From NCBI RefSeq assembly GCF_023276435.1, contig NZ_JALLPO010000004.1, forward strand, positions 124,001 to 188,000: a DNA stretch of 64,000 nucleotides, read 5' to 3'. This document shows, piece by piece, positions 25,570 to 34,272 of this stretch (position 1 is the first letter of the stretch; every line of letters begins with the position of its first letter). Source of the stretch: Sphaerisporangium perillae. GTDB taxonomy: Bacteria; Actinomycetota; Actinomycetes; Streptosporangiales; Streptosporangiaceae. The notes beneath the pieces are model-generated. The model saw only the letters and a list, made by a program, of their open reading frames with translations, was not told the origin of the DNA and ran no database searches. A program made the translations under genes and the position numbers.

Positions 25570-25791
25570 CTACGCCAGATGTGAAACCGTGTCGCCGCGC
25601 CCTGCTGGGCCGACTTCCACCGGATGGCGTCGACGCTGGGCCGGCTGCTGGAGCCGCCTGGCACGGCGAAGAACTACGACGAGAACTGCAACGAGAACCA
25701 CTCCGACGAAGATCTCCAGTGGGCCCAGCAAGAAGCGGGTCGTGACGGTGTATCCGCCTGCGGGCTGAGCCTCTTGCAGGGCGTCAGCCAT
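25570..25791 (-). CDS. Small single-pass membrane protein, possibly N-terminally truncated
   Basis: 73 residues from an ATG behind AAGAGAG. The centre is one hydrophobic helix (FLLGPLEIFVGVVLVAVLVVVLRRARR), followed by a basic Arg/Gln-rich tail. Protein-like sequence continues upstream in frame (ITTTDAQRFHAEWENPGQ) without any ATG or GTG, so the present start may be internal to a decayed gene. No family recognised. Confidence 0.35.
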   Translation of the reverse strand: MADALQEAQPAGGYTVTTRFLLGPLEIFVGVVLVAVLVVVLRRARRLQQPAQRRRHPVEVGPAGRGDTVSHLA

Positions 25792-25892
25792 CTCTCTTGC
25801 CTGGCCGGGGTTCTCCCACTCGGCGTGGAAGCGTTGAGCATCGGTGGTCGTGATATCGCGCGGGCTGGGTGGTCGGGTGGGTGCTGGGGCGG

Positions 25893-26357
25893 TCAGGTGG
25901 GGGATGGGGTGGGGTGGCGTTGCGGGCTGTGGTGGTCGAGCAGGTCGGCCAGGCGGTTCAGTAGGGGAAGCAGGGTGGCGCGTTCGTCAGGGGTGAGGGC
26001 TTCCAGGGCGGCGCGGACGGAGTGCAGTTCGTCGCGGATGAGGTGGGCGAGCTCGGTTCCCTCCGTGGTGGCCGTCACGACCTTGATGCGCCGGTCCGAG
26101 GGGGAGAGGGCTCGCTGGACCAGGCCGCGGGCCTCCATGCGGGCGATGAGCCCGGTGGCGTTGGAGGCGTCGCACAGCAGGTGGTCGGCGAGGGCGCGCA
26201 TGGACAGCGGCTCCTCCAGCGCGATCAGTACGCGGGCCTGAGCGGTGGTCAGGCCATGGCGCGCCGAGACGACGGCGAAGTCGTCGTAGTAGCCGCGGAC
26301 CGCACGTGCCAGGGGCTCGATCAGGTCGTCGGCGGCCGGCGCAGTGGTGTCGGGCAT
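25893..26357 (-). CDS. MarR-family transcriptional regulator
   Basis: 154 residues. The winged helix spans about 35-115: LTTAQARVLIALEEPLSMRALADHL, recognition helix CDASNATGLIARMEARGLVQR, and wing SPSDRRIKVVTATTEG. Dimerisation helices flank it. The ATG at 26357 has no Shine-Dalgarno, but TATGCT (26370-26365) lies seven bases upstream, so the transcript is probably leaderless. A palindrome overlaps that -10 element and also the promoter of the divergent oxidoreductase, which points to autorepression and control of the neighbour. Confidence 0.9.
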   Translation of the reverse strand: MPDTTAPAADDLIEPLARAVRGYYDDFAVVSARHGLTTAQARVLIALEEPLSMRALADHLLCDASNATGLIARMEARGLVQRALSPSDRRIKVVTATTEGTELAHLIRDELHSVRAALEALTPDERATLLPLLNRLADLLDHHSPQRHPTPSPT

Positions 26358-26367
26358 GGACTCAAGC

Positions 26368-26426
26368 ATACTTGACATCATCAAGTATCGGGGATTACAT
26401 GAAGACGGTTGCTTGAGCATCTCAAG
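26368..26426. promoter_or_regulatory. Double MarR operator in the marR-oxidoreductase divergent promoter
   Basis: Site 1 (26368-26388) has perfect arms ATACTTGA and TCAAGTAT around five bases. Site 2 (26412-26426) has CTTGA-N5-TCAAG with the same geometry; centres are 41 bp apart. Site 1 covers the marR -10 element and a plus-strand TTGACA -35 (26372-26377), whose -10 would be TTACAT at 26395-26400. Site 2 lies just past the expected start of that transcript. Confidence 0.65.
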
Positions 26427-26552
26427 TTCCTCTCCGGTCTCCCCCGCCGCCGCCACCGGTACGCCGCCGTGGACGAACAGGAAGGCCATGGCCGCGTAGC
26501 ACGCGTGAGCCGCCGCCGGCCGGCGATCCGACCCCTGAAAGGAAGCATCATC

Positions 26553-27572
26553 ATGACGACTCCGCACGGCACCAGCCGCGAATGGCACCTGGTCGCACGC
26601 CCCCGGGGTGTGCCCACGCCCGCGGACTTCGCCCTGCGCGAGGTCCCGATTCCCGAGCCGGGACCGGGCCAGATCCTCGTGCGGAACCTGTACCTGTCCG
26701 TCGACCCCTACATGCGCGGACGCATGAACGACGCGAAGTCCTATGCCGAGCCCTACCGGCTCGACCACCCAATGCACGGCGGGGCCCTCGGCCGGGTGGT
26801 GGCCTCCGGCGCCGAGGGCGTGGCGGTGGGCGACCACGTCCTGCACGGGCTGGGCTGGCGCGAGTACGCGCTGGCCGGCGCCGCGGAAGCCGTCCGCGTC
26901 GATCCGGCGGCGGCTCCGCTCAGCGCCAACCTCGGCGTGCTGGGCATGACCGGCCTGACCGCGTACGCGGGTCTGCTCCGCACGGCGGAGTTCGCCGAGG
27001 GCGACACCGTCTTCGTCTCCGGCGCGGCGGGCGCGGTCGGCAGCGAGGTCGGGCAGATCGCCAAGCTGAAGGGCGCCGCCCGCGTCATCGGGAGCGCGGG
27101 TTCCGATGAGAAGGTCAAGCTGCTGGTGGAGGAGTACGGCTTCGACGCCGCCTTCAACTACAAGAACGGCCCGGTCGCCGAGCAGCTCGCCCAGGCCGCG
27201 CCCGGCGGCATCGACGTCTACTTCGACAACGTCGGCGGGGAGCATCTGGAGGCCGCGCTGTCCGCCCTGAACCTGCACGGCCGCGTCGCGCTGTGCGGGA
27301 TGATCGCCCAGTACAACGCGACCGAGCCGGCCTCCGCTCCGCGCAACCTCTTCCTGACCATCGGCAAGCGGCTCACGCTGCGGGGCATGCTGGTCGGCGA
27401 CCACTACGATCTGCGGCCGAAGTTCGTCGAAGAGGTCGGCGGCTGGATCCGCGAGGGCCGGCTGCGCTACCACGAGACCTTCGTCGAGGGCATCGAGAAC
27501 AACGTCGAAGCCTTCCTCGGCATGCTCCGCGGCGAGAACACCGGGAAGATGATCGTCAGCCTGCCGGAATGA
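26553..27572 (+). CDS. NADP-dependent oxidoreductase (zinc-free MDR, CurA-like)
   Basis: 339 residues from the ATG behind AAAGGAAG; the frame is open upstream but without a start signal. N-terminal GroES-like domain with LSVDPYMRGRMNDAKSYAEP, the signature of the prostaglandin/leukotriene reductase and curcumin reductase group, then a Rossmann fold with VSGAAGAVGSEVGQIAKLKG and IGSAGSDEK. No structural-zinc cysteines. Such enzymes reduce activated double bonds of enones and quinones with NADPH. Its promoter carries the two MarR operators, so induction by a reactive or phenolic compound is likely. Confidence 0.9.
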   Translation: MTTPHGTSREWHLVARPRGVPTPADFALREVPIPEPGPGQILVRNLYLSVDPYMRGRMNDAKSYAEPYRLDHPMHGGALGRVVASGAEGVAVGDHVLHGLGWREYALAGAAEAVRVDPAAAPLSANLGVLGMTGLTAYAGLLRTAEFAEGDTVFVSGAAGAVGSEVGQIAKLKGAARVIGSAGSDEKVKLLVEEYGFDAAFNYKNGPVAEQLAQAAPGGIDVYFDNVGGEHLEAALSALNLHGRVALCGMIAQYNATEPASAPRNLFLTIGKRLTLRGMLVGDHYDLRPKFVEEVGGWIREGRLRYHETFVEGIENNVEAFLGMLRGENTGKMIVSLPE

Positions 27573-27680
27573 ACCGGTATCGGCCGCTTTGGCGATCGCC
27601 TTCGGTGACCTTGGTGGCGTGACCGCTGACCTTGGCGGCCTCCTGTCGCGGTATGGGGCCGGGCTCCCGCGCGGGGAGGG

Positions 27681-28127
27681 TCAGCCGGCCGGCCAGGCGA
27701 AGCGGTGGGTGTGGATGCCGAAGTAGGTGAACGCCTCGGCCCGGGTGACGCCCGGGACGCGTTTGATGTGGTCGTTGAGGATGGCGAGCAGCTCGGCGGG
27801 CTCCTTGCACACCACCTCGACGAACATGTCGAACGAGCCCGAGGTGAGCACCACGTAGATCACACCGGACAGCTCGCTGACGCGGTCGGCCACGGTGTGC
27901 ACGTCGGTGTCCACCCGCACGCCGATCAGCGCCATGACGGGCAGCCCGAGCGCCATCGGGTCGGTGACCCCGACGATCTGGACGACCCCCTCGTCGCGCA
28001 GCCGCTGCACCCGCTGCCGTACGGCGGGGGCCGAGAGCCCGGTCGCCTCGGCGAGCGCGGTGTAGGAGACCCGGCCGTCCCGCTGCAGCTCGCGCAGCAC
28101 GATGCGGTCGATGTCGTCGAGGTTCAC
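27681..28127 (-). CDS. Lrp/AsnC-family transcriptional regulator
   Basis: 148 residues from a GTG behind GAGGGCGGGCC. N-terminal winged helix-turn-helix (LDDIDRIVLRELQRDGRVSYT, then LAEATGLSAPAVRQRVQRLRDEG) and a C-terminal RAM/AsnC ligand-binding domain (GVRVDTDVHTVADRVSEL through SGSFDMFVEVVCK). Feast/famine regulators bind amino acids. It lies 103 bp after the class III aminotransferase on the same strand, so it probably controls that gene and itself. In the gap, GGCGGGCTC recurs three times at 27-bp steps (28170, 28197, 28224), which may be chance. Confidence 0.92.
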   Translation of the reverse strand: MNLDDIDRIVLRELQRDGRVSYTALAEATGLSAPAVRQRVQRLRDEGVVQIVGVTDPMALGLPVMALIGVRVDTDVHTVADRVSELSGVIYVVLTSGSFDMFVEVVCKEPAELLAILNDHIKRVPGVTRAEAFTYFGIHTHRFAWPAG

Positions 28128-28230
28128 CGGCCCGCCCTCTGGCGGTCCCGCGCCGGCAGGACCATGGATGGCGGGCTCACCTGGCCCGCCGCGACCGGCG
28201 GGCTCGTGGGACCGGTTCCGGACGGCGGGC

Positions 28231-29586
28231 TCACGCGACGAGCTCCGACACGGCGGCCGCGAAGATCTCGTAGTGGCGGTCGACGTCGGACTCGGTGGTG
28301 TCCGGGCACATCAGCGCCATGTTGTGGAACGGGGTGAGCAGCACGCCCCGGTTGGCCAGGTACACGTGCAGGTAGTCGTCCAGCTCGGGGTCGCCGGCCG
28401 CGTTGGACTCGCCGCCGTCGCGCGGCGCCGGGCTGGTGAAGCGGTACTCGGCGCGGGCCCCGAGCCGGGTGACCGACCAGGGCAGCGCGTTCCGGTCGAT
28501 GACCTCCTGGACGCCCTTGGTGAAGCGGACGGCCAGGGCGATCATCCGATCGAACGCCTCGTCGGTGAGCACGTGCTCCAGCGTGGCGCGCATGGCGGCG
28601 ACCGACAGCGCGTTGCCGGCGAGCGTGCCGCCGACGCCGCCCATGTCGACCAGGTCCAGGCCGGTCATGCCGTCGACCCTGGCCGCGACCTCGGCCGACA
28701 GGCCGTACCCGCCGCTCGGGATGCCGCCGCCGATCGCCTTGCCGATGGTGACGATGTCGGGCCGCAGCCCCCACGCCCGCGTGCAGCCGCCGGGCCCGGC
28801 TGAGAAGGTGTGCGTCTCGTCGTTGACCAGCAGGGTGCCGTACCGCCGGGTCAGCTCCCGCACCTCGTCGAGGTAACCGGGTTCGGGCAGGACGATGCCG
28901 ATGTTGGTGAGGGCGGGCTCCATGAGGACGGCGGCGACGTCGCCGTAGGACAGTTCGCGCTCCAGCGACGCCAGATCGTTGAACTCGACCACGCGGGAGG
29001 TCACGGTGGGGTCGACCGGGGCGCCGACGTTGCCCTCGCGGGACACCTGCTCGCCGTCCGGGCCGACCACCAGCAGGACCTCGTCGACGCTGCCGTGGTA
29101 GCAGTAGCTGTTCACCAGGATCCTGGGCCGCCCGGTGACCGCGCGGGCCAGCCGGATGGCCCAGCGGTTGGCGTCGGTGGCGGTCAGCGAGAAGCTCCAG
29201 TAGGGCACACCGAAGCGGCGGCCGAGCTCGGCGCCGACCCAGGTCGCGTCCTCGGTGGGCATCATGACCGTGGCGCCGCCGAGCACGGCGAAGCGTTCGG
29301 CCACCGCGTCCACGGTCGCCCGGGGCGAGTGTCCCGCCATGGCGCCGGTGTCGCCGAGGCACAGGTCGACGTACTCGTGGCCGTCCAGGTCGGTGACCCG
29401 GGCGCCGCGCGCCCGGTCCATGTAGAGGGGGAAGCCGGCGGCGGTCTTGTTCATCCACGTCATCGGCACGCCGCCGAACAGGTGCGCCCGCGCCTGCTGG
29501 TACGCCGCCGCCGACCGCGGGTTCCGCTCCCGGAACGCACCGCGCTCCCGCGCGAGCAGCCCGGCCAGACGCGTGCGGTCGATCAT
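28231..29586 (-). CDS. Class III aminotransferase (glutamate-1-semialdehyde aminomutase-like group)
   Basis: 451 residues. PLP enzyme of fold type I, class III: cofactor segment GRPRILVNSYCYHGSVDEVL, VNDETHTFSAGPGG with the Asp that contacts the pyridine nitrogen, and Schiff-base lysine K283 in VTIGKAIGGGIPSGGYG. N-terminal YMDRARGARVTDLDGHEYVDLCLGDTGAM is typical. HemL function is unlikely because no haem genes are nearby; beta-amino acid or omega-amino acid transamination is more probable. The Lrp regulator downstream supports an amino-acid role. Confidence 0.88.
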   Translation of the reverse strand: MIDRTRLAGLLARERGAFRERNPRSAAAYQQARAHLFGGVPMTWMNKTAAGFPLYMDRARGARVTDLDGHEYVDLCLGDTGAMAGHSPRATVDAVAERFAVLGGATVMMPTEDATWVGAELGRRFGVPYWSFSLTATDANRWAIRLARAVTGRPRILVNSYCYHGSVDEVLLVVGPDGEQVSREGNVGAPVDPTVTSRVVEFNDLASLERELSYGDVAAVLMEPALTNIGIVLPEPGYLDEVRELTRRYGTLLVNDETHTFSAGPGGCTRAWGLRPDIVTIGKAIGGGIPSGGYGLSAEVAARVDGMTGLDLVDMGGVGGTLAGNALSVAAMRATLEHVLTDEAFDRMIALAVRFTKGVQEVIDRNALPWSVTRLGARAEYRFTSPAPRDGGESNAAGDPELDDYLHVYLANRGVLLTPFHNMALMCPDTTESDVDRHYEIFAAAVSELVA

Positions 29587-29696
29587 GATCTATACCTCGG
29601 ATTACATTGTGATCAGCCGCTCAGCCGACCGATTCTGAAGTCAACGTACCCCAAGGCATCCGGAAACCGAAGTGATGCGGCGCCCGTTGATATGAG

Positions 29697-29732
29697 CGCG
29701 CTCTGCCACGAGGCGACTCGTGGCAGGGCGCG
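29697..29732 (-). terminator. 16-bp hairpin between the DUF11 and aminotransferase genes
   Basis: Arms 29697-29712 and 29717-29732 form a 16-bp stem with one G-T wobble and a GCGA loop. It lies 50-90 bases past the stop of the minus-strand DUF11 gene. On the plus strand it is followed by TCTTTC, so it may act in both directions. Confidence 0.65.
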
Positions 29733-29783
29733 TCTTTCCCGGAGCGGAGCCCGGCGAGAGGAATGCCGCAGACCCCGAGCGGG

Positions 29784-31343
29784 TCAGGACCCTGTCGTCC
29801 GCCCCTGCCCTGGCCTGCAGTACGGGCAGAAGGGCTCGGGATCGACGCAGACCTTGACGGTGTCGGTGTTGTTGGCCGGGTCGAGGTCCATCTCCTTGCC
29901 GCTGACGGTGGCGGTGTTGGTCGTCTCTCCGACCGCTGTCGCCTTGGCATGGATGGTCAGCGTGGCCGTGGCGCCACTGGCCAGCGCGCCCACCGTCCAC
30001 GTCCCGCCGGCCGGTGCGTAGTCGCCGGCGGACGGCGTCGCGGACAGCAGGCCGAGGTTGGCCGGGAGCACGTCCTTGACGGTGACGCCGGTGGCGTCGC
30101 TGGGCCCGGCGTTGTGGACGGCCACGCGGTAGGTGACGGTCTGGCCCACGGTGACCCTGGTCAGGTCGGCGGACTTGACCACGCTCAGGTCCACGGCCGG
30201 GTTGACCCTGGTGGCGACCTCGCCGCTGGTGGAGGTCAGCGGCTGAGGGGCCGGGCCGAGCCGGTCCTCGTAGCCGGCGACGCCCTGGTTGGCGATCTGC
30301 TTGCCCGCGGCGGCCCGATCGACCTTGACCCGGAACTCCACGGTGGTGCCGTCCGGCAGGGTGGTGGTGTTGGGCAGCCGGCCCGCGGCCGTGCCGGTCG
30401 CGCCGTCCCCGAGGGCGAAGGAGAGCTTGCCGGTCGCCGGATCGAATTCGGCCTGGTCGTCGCCGAGCCGGTCGGTCTTGGCGCCGCTGTTGGGGCCGTC
30501 CACCACGCGGAGCGAGCCGGGCACGTAGGCGGCCCCCGCCGGGATGGTGTCGGTGAGCCGGACGTTCTCCGCCGCGCCGCCGCCCTTGTTGGTGGCGGTC
30601 AGCCGGTAGGTGACCACGTCCCCGACGTCGACCGGCCCCTGCGGGCTCGCGGTCTTGGTGACGATGACGCACGGCGGGGTTCCGAAGGAGATGTCGTCCA
30701 GGAGGTTGCCGACGGAGCGGCTTCCCCCGGCCGCCGAGATGGACCGGAAGGCGAATCTGGTGGTCGTCTGGCCGACGGGCACGGTGTAGGTGCCGGAGTA
30801 GGTGCCCCACTTCGCGGTGCCGTCGGACATGACCTGCTGTTGCACCGGGGCTGCCGGGGCGCCGATGTCCAGCGCCATCGTGTCGACGCCCATCCGGCCA
30901 CGGTGGGACAGCCGCCAGTACAGCGTCTTGCCGGGCGTGGTCGGGCGGTCCTGGTAGAGGGTCGAGACCTGGTTCGCGTTCAGCTCGGCGAGCTGCCTGC
31001 CCTCGGCGGGCGGGGTGTTGGTCGGGTTCGGCGGGCTGGCCCAGATCTCGATCATGTGGTCGGTGGCGGTGGTCAGCCAGCCCGGCACCGAGTTCGGTGC
31101 GCCGGGCTGCGAGGCGTCGGGGAGCGAGGCCCACGTTCTGCCGGTGACGGCCGGCTGCTCGAACCCGCCGTTGAGCAGTGACACCTGTTCGGGGCACGTC
31201 GCGGGATCCGGCGCGGCCCGCAGGGCCGTCCGGGCGGGGGCGGCCGGCGTGGCCTCGGCCTGGGCCGCGCCGAGCGTTGTCAGCGGTACTGCCGCCACCG
31301 CCAGGGCGGCGAGCGGGTAACACATCCGTGGGATGTGCCTCAT
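29784..31343 (-). CDS. Secreted DUF11-repeat surface protein
   Basis: 519 residues behind AGAGGAAC. Signal peptide about 1-30 (CYPLAALAVAAVPLTTLGAAQA). Residues about 45-220 form a jelly-roll-like domain (VSLLNGGFEQPAVTG, YWRLSHRGRMGVDTMALDIG, RFAFRSISAAGG) with ligand-binding character. Two DUF11 beta-sandwich repeats follow, about 225-350 (VDVGDVVTYRLTATNKGGG) and 375-490 (VTVGQTVTYRVAVHNAGPS). A CVDPEPFCPYC motif near the end gives a cysteine cluster. There is no sortase signal or C-terminal membrane helix, so it is probably released or held non-covalently. Confidence 0.88.
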   Translation of the reverse strand: MRHIPRMCYPLAALAVAAVPLTTLGAAQAEATPAAPARTALRAAPDPATCPEQVSLLNGGFEQPAVTGRTWASLPDASQPGAPNSVPGWLTTATDHMIEIWASPPNPTNTPPAEGRQLAELNANQVSTLYQDRPTTPGKTLYWRLSHRGRMGVDTMALDIGAPAAPVQQQVMSDGTAKWGTYSGTYTVPVGQTTTRFAFRSISAAGGSRSVGNLLDDISFGTPPCVIVTKTASPQGPVDVGDVVTYRLTATNKGGGAAENVRLTDTIPAGAAYVPGSLRVVDGPNSGAKTDRLGDDQAEFDPATGKLSFALGDGATGTAAGRLPNTTTLPDGTTVEFRVKVDRAAAGKQIANQGVAGYEDRLGPAPQPLTSTSGEVATRVNPAVDLSVVKSADLTRVTVGQTVTYRVAVHNAGPSDATGVTVKDVLPANLGLLSATPSAGDYAPAGGTWTVGALASGATATLTIHAKATAVGETTNTATVSGKEMDLDPANNTDTVKVCVDPEPFCPYCRPGQGRTTGS

Positions 31344-31565
31344 CTGCGTGTTCCTCTCGTCGGGCAGAAAGCCTTCGTCCGCCGGGCCGGGTGACCGGCA
31401 CCGGCGCTGGACGGAAGATTCGCCTGGCGGGAGCGGCAGAGGGCATCCGACACGTGCCGCCGTTCCAACAGTTGGCCGGATCTTGGTCTGCGGGACGCGC
31501 GCAGAGAAGATCTCGATCTACCGTTCACGGATTCCCCGGGCCCGGCGGCGAGCACGAGTCGCTCG

Positions 31566-32579
31566 CTAGTGTCCTGGGCCTGGAGTGGCGGTGCTCTCCC
31601 TGATCACCAGCTCGTAGTCGGCGCGGATCTCTGCGACGGGACGGTAGGCGGGGCCGTCGAGGCGTTGCTTGAGCAGGTCGACGGCGATGCGGGCGAGCTG
31701 GGCCTTGTCGGGGGCGACGGTGGTGAGGGTGGGGGTGTGGAACCTGCCGTCCTCGATGTCGTCCAGCCCGGCGACGGCGATGTCCTGCGGGACGCGCAGG
31801 CCGGAGGACAGGATGGCCCGCATGGCGCCGAGGGCGAGCAGGTCGTTGAAGCAGAAGACGGCGTCGGGCCGCTCGGGGGAGGCCAGGAGGGCCGACATGG
31901 CGGCGGCGCCCTCCGGCCTGCCGTACCGCTCGACCTCCAGCACCGTCTCCGGCAGGCCGTGCGCGGCGATCGCCTCGCGGTAGCCGGCCAGCCGCAGCGG
32001 CGCGGTGCCGCTGGCGGCGTTCTCCTGGGCGCCGAGCGCGGCGATGCGGGTGCGGCCGAGGCCGATCAGGTGCTCGGTGATGTCCCTGGCGGCGCGCACG
32101 TTGTCGATGGCCACATGGTCGGCGGGGCCGTCGTGGATGCGCTCGCCGAGCAGGACCAGCGCGGTGTCGTCGGTGCGCGCGGCGAGCTCCTCCTTGCCGA
32201 TCGCCACCGGGCTGAGGATGAGCCCGTCGATGCGGTGGTCGCGTACCCCGTCGAGCACCTGGCGCTCGCGCCGCAGGTCGCCGTCGGTCTGCTCGATGAC
32301 CACGATCCAGCGGTGCTCGGCCGCGGCGGCGATGACGAATCGCGACAGCTCGGCGAAGTACGGCATGTCGATCTCGGGCAGGCCGAGCGCGATCACCCCG
32401 GTGCGGCCCTGGCGGAGGTTGCGGGCCGAGAGGTTCGGCCGGTAGTCCAGCTCCGACAGCGCCTGCTCGACCTTCCGCCTGGTGGCCGGTGAGACGTGCG
32501 CGTAGCCGTTGACCACGTTGGAGACGGTCTTCACCGACACTCCGGCCAGGTGCGCGACATCGCGCAGGCTCACTCCCAC
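31566..32579 (-). CDS. LacI-family repressor of the arabinofuranosidase operon
   Basis: 337 residues from a GTG behind AAAGGTGG; 26 more codons are open upstream but are unlike the family. N-terminal LacI headpiece VSLRDVAHLAGVSVKTVSNVVNG with hinge helix LSARNLRQGRTGVI, then a periplasmic-binding-protein-like sensor domain ending GLDDIEDGRFHTPTLTTVAPD. The gene is divergent from the arabinofuranosidase/ABC operon, whose promoter is filled by a 23-bp palindrome. An arabinose- or arabino-oligosaccharide-responsive repressor is inferred. Confidence 0.92.
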   Translation of the reverse strand: MGVSLRDVAHLAGVSVKTVSNVVNGYAHVSPATRRKVEQALSELDYRPNLSARNLRQGRTGVIALGLPEIDMPYFAELSRFVIAAAAEHRWIVVIEQTDGDLRRERQVLDGVRDHRIDGLILSPVAIGKEELAARTDDTALVLLGERIHDGPADHVAIDNVRAARDITEHLIGLGRTRIAALGAQENAASGTAPLRLAGYREAIAAHGLPETVLEVERYGRPEGAAAMSALLASPERPDAVFCFNDLLALGAMRAILSSGLRVPQDIAVAGLDDIEDGRFHTPTLTTVAPDKAQLARIAVDLLKQRLDGPAYRPVAEIRADYELVIRESTATPGPGH

Positions 32580-32680
32580 GTGCGGCCACCTTTCACGTCG
32601 TAGGCCCCGGCTCGCGGCCCAGGTCGACCGTACCGGCCCGGTCGATCGTAACGTCACGATATCGACCCGGAGGGGACCTG

Positions 32681-32709
32681 TTTACAACGTTGAAACAACG
32701 TTGTACAAA
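32681..32709 (+). promoter_or_regulatory. Arabinofuranosidase promoter with LacI operator
   Basis: A perfect palindrome at 32683-32705 has 10-bp arms (TACAACGTTG and its complement) around AAA. It fits exactly between TTTACA (-35, 32681-32686) and TACAAA (-10, 32704-32709), which are 17 bp apart. Binding would block RNA polymerase outright. The central CG steps are typical of LacI/GalR operators. Confidence 0.75.
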
Positions 32710-32751
32710 CACACCTACCACTGACCGCGCAGAAACAAGAGAGGTCGTGCC

Positions 32752-34272
32752 TTGGCACCGGCTGCTCGTCTCACCCTTGACCCCTCCTTCCGGATCGGAC
32801 CAGTGGAGCCGCGCCTGTTCGGCTCGTTCGTCGAGCACATGGGCAGGAGCGTCTACACCGGCGTCTTCGAGCCGGGACACCCGCTGGCCGACGCCGACGG
32901 CTTCCGCGCCGACGTGCTGGAGCTGACCCGCGAGCTCGGCGTCACCGTGGTGCGCTATCCGGGCGGGAACTTCGTCTCCAACTACCGATGGGAGGACGGC
33001 GTCGGCCCCGTGGCGGACCGGCCGGCCCGCCTCGACCTCGCCTGGCGCAGCCGCGAGGACAACAGCTTCGGGCTCAACGAATTCATGACCTGGGCCGCCA
33101 AGGCGGGCGTCGAGCCGATGATGGCGCTCAACCTCGGCACCCGCGGCGTCGCCGAGGCGCTGGAGCTGGTCGAGTACGCCAACTACCCCGGCGGCACCCG
33201 CCTGTCGGAGCTGCGCCGCGCCCACGGTGTCGACAAGCCGCACGACATCCGCCTGTGGTGCCTGGGCAACGAGCTGGACGGCCCCTGGCAGATGGGGCAC
33301 AAGACCGCGGGGGAGTACGGCAGGCTGGCCGCCGAGACGGCGAGGGCCCTCAAGCGCTTCGACCCCGCGCTGTCCCTGGTCGCCTGCGGCAGCTCCAACA
33401 GCGGGATGCCCACCTTCGGCGCCTGGGAGGCCGAGGTGCTCGAGGCGACCTACGACATGGTCGACTACATCTCGCTGCACGCGTACTACGACCCCTCCGA
33501 CGGGGACGCCGACTCCTTCCTGGCCAGTGCCGCCGACATGGACCACATGATCGGGTCCATCGTGGCGACGGCCGACCATGTCGGCGCCAAGCTGCGCGAC
33601 CGCAAGCAGATCAAGCTGTCGTTCGACGAGTGGAACGTCTGGTACCAGAGCCGCTTCCACGGCGAGTCGTCGCTGGAGTGGTCCGAGCACCCCCGGCTCA
33701 TCGAGGACTCCTACGACGTCACCGACGCCGTCGTGGTCGGCAGCCTGCTGATCACGCTGCTGCGCAACGCCGACCGGGTGGGCGTCGCCTGCCAGGCGCA
33801 GCTCGCGAACGTGATCGCGCCGATCATGACCGAGCCCGGCGGGCCGGCGTGGCGGCAGACGATCTTCCACCCGTTCGCGCTGACCGCGCGGTACGCCCGC
33901 GGCGAGGTGCTGCGGGTGGAGCCCGAGTGCCGCACGATCAGCACCGCCAAGTACGGCGAGGTGCCCGCGATCTGGGCGACCGCCACCCATGACCCGGATT
34001 CCGGCGAGCTCACGCTGTTCGCCGTCAACCGCGACCGCCACGGCCCCTGCGCGATGGAGATCGAGCTTCCCGCGGGGACGCGCGTCGTGGAGCACCTCGA
34101 GCTCGCCGACCAGGACGCCTCCGCGCGCAACACCGCGAGCGCGCCCGACCGGGTCGTCCCCCGTCCCGGCGCCGGCCTGGCCCTCGACGGCCGCCGCGCC
34201 ACTCTTGCGCTTCCGCCCGTTTCTTGGACTATTGTCCGCTTCGCTCCCCTCACCGCCAGGAGTGCACCATGA
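32752..34272 (+). CDS. abfA: GH51 alpha-L-arabinofuranosidase
   Basis: 506 residues, no signal peptide, so it acts in the cytoplasm on imported arabino-oligosaccharides. GH51 landmarks: LFGSFVEHMGRSVYTGVFEP, VRYPGGNFVSNYRWEDGVGP, acid/base E174 in WCLGNELDGPWQMGHKT, SLHAYY, and nucleophile E293 in LSFDEWNVWY. The enzyme starts at TTG seven bases after GAGAGG; no ATG or GTG lies in a suitable place. It overlaps the next gene by ATGA, forming a four-gene operon under the LacI operator. Confidence 0.95.
   Translation: MAPAARLTLDPSFRIGPVEPRLFGSFVEHMGRSVYTGVFEPGHPLADADGFRADVLELTRELGVTVVRYPGGNFVSNYRWEDGVGPVADRPARLDLAWRSREDNSFGLNEFMTWAAKAGVEPMMALNLGTRGVAEALELVEYANYPGGTRLSELRRAHGVDKPHDIRLWCLGNELDGPWQMGHKTAGEYGRLAAETARALKRFDPALSLVACGSSNSGMPTFGAWEAEVLEATYDMVDYISLHAYYDPSDGDADSFLASAADMDHMIGSIVATADHVGAKLRDRKQIKLSFDEWNVWYQSRFHGESSLEWSEHPRLIEDSYDVTDAVVVGSLLITLLRNADRVGVACQAQLANVIAPIMTEPGGPAWRQTIFHPFALTARYARGEVLRVEPECRTISTAKYGEVPAIWATATHDPDSGELTLFAVNRDRHGPCAMEIELPAGTRVVEHLELADQDASARNTASAPDRVVPRPGAGLALDGRRATLALPPVSWTIVRFAPLTARSAP

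Noticed and set aside
28170-28232. Three GGCGGGCTC copies at 27-bp intervals between the aminotransferase and Lrp genes
   Set aside because: Only nine bases per unit are conserved in very GC-rich DNA; chance cannot be excluded.
28231-29586. hemL (glutamate-1-semialdehyde aminomutase)
   Set aside because: Similar class III fold, but no haem biosynthesis neighbours; an Lrp regulator next door points to amino-acid metabolism.
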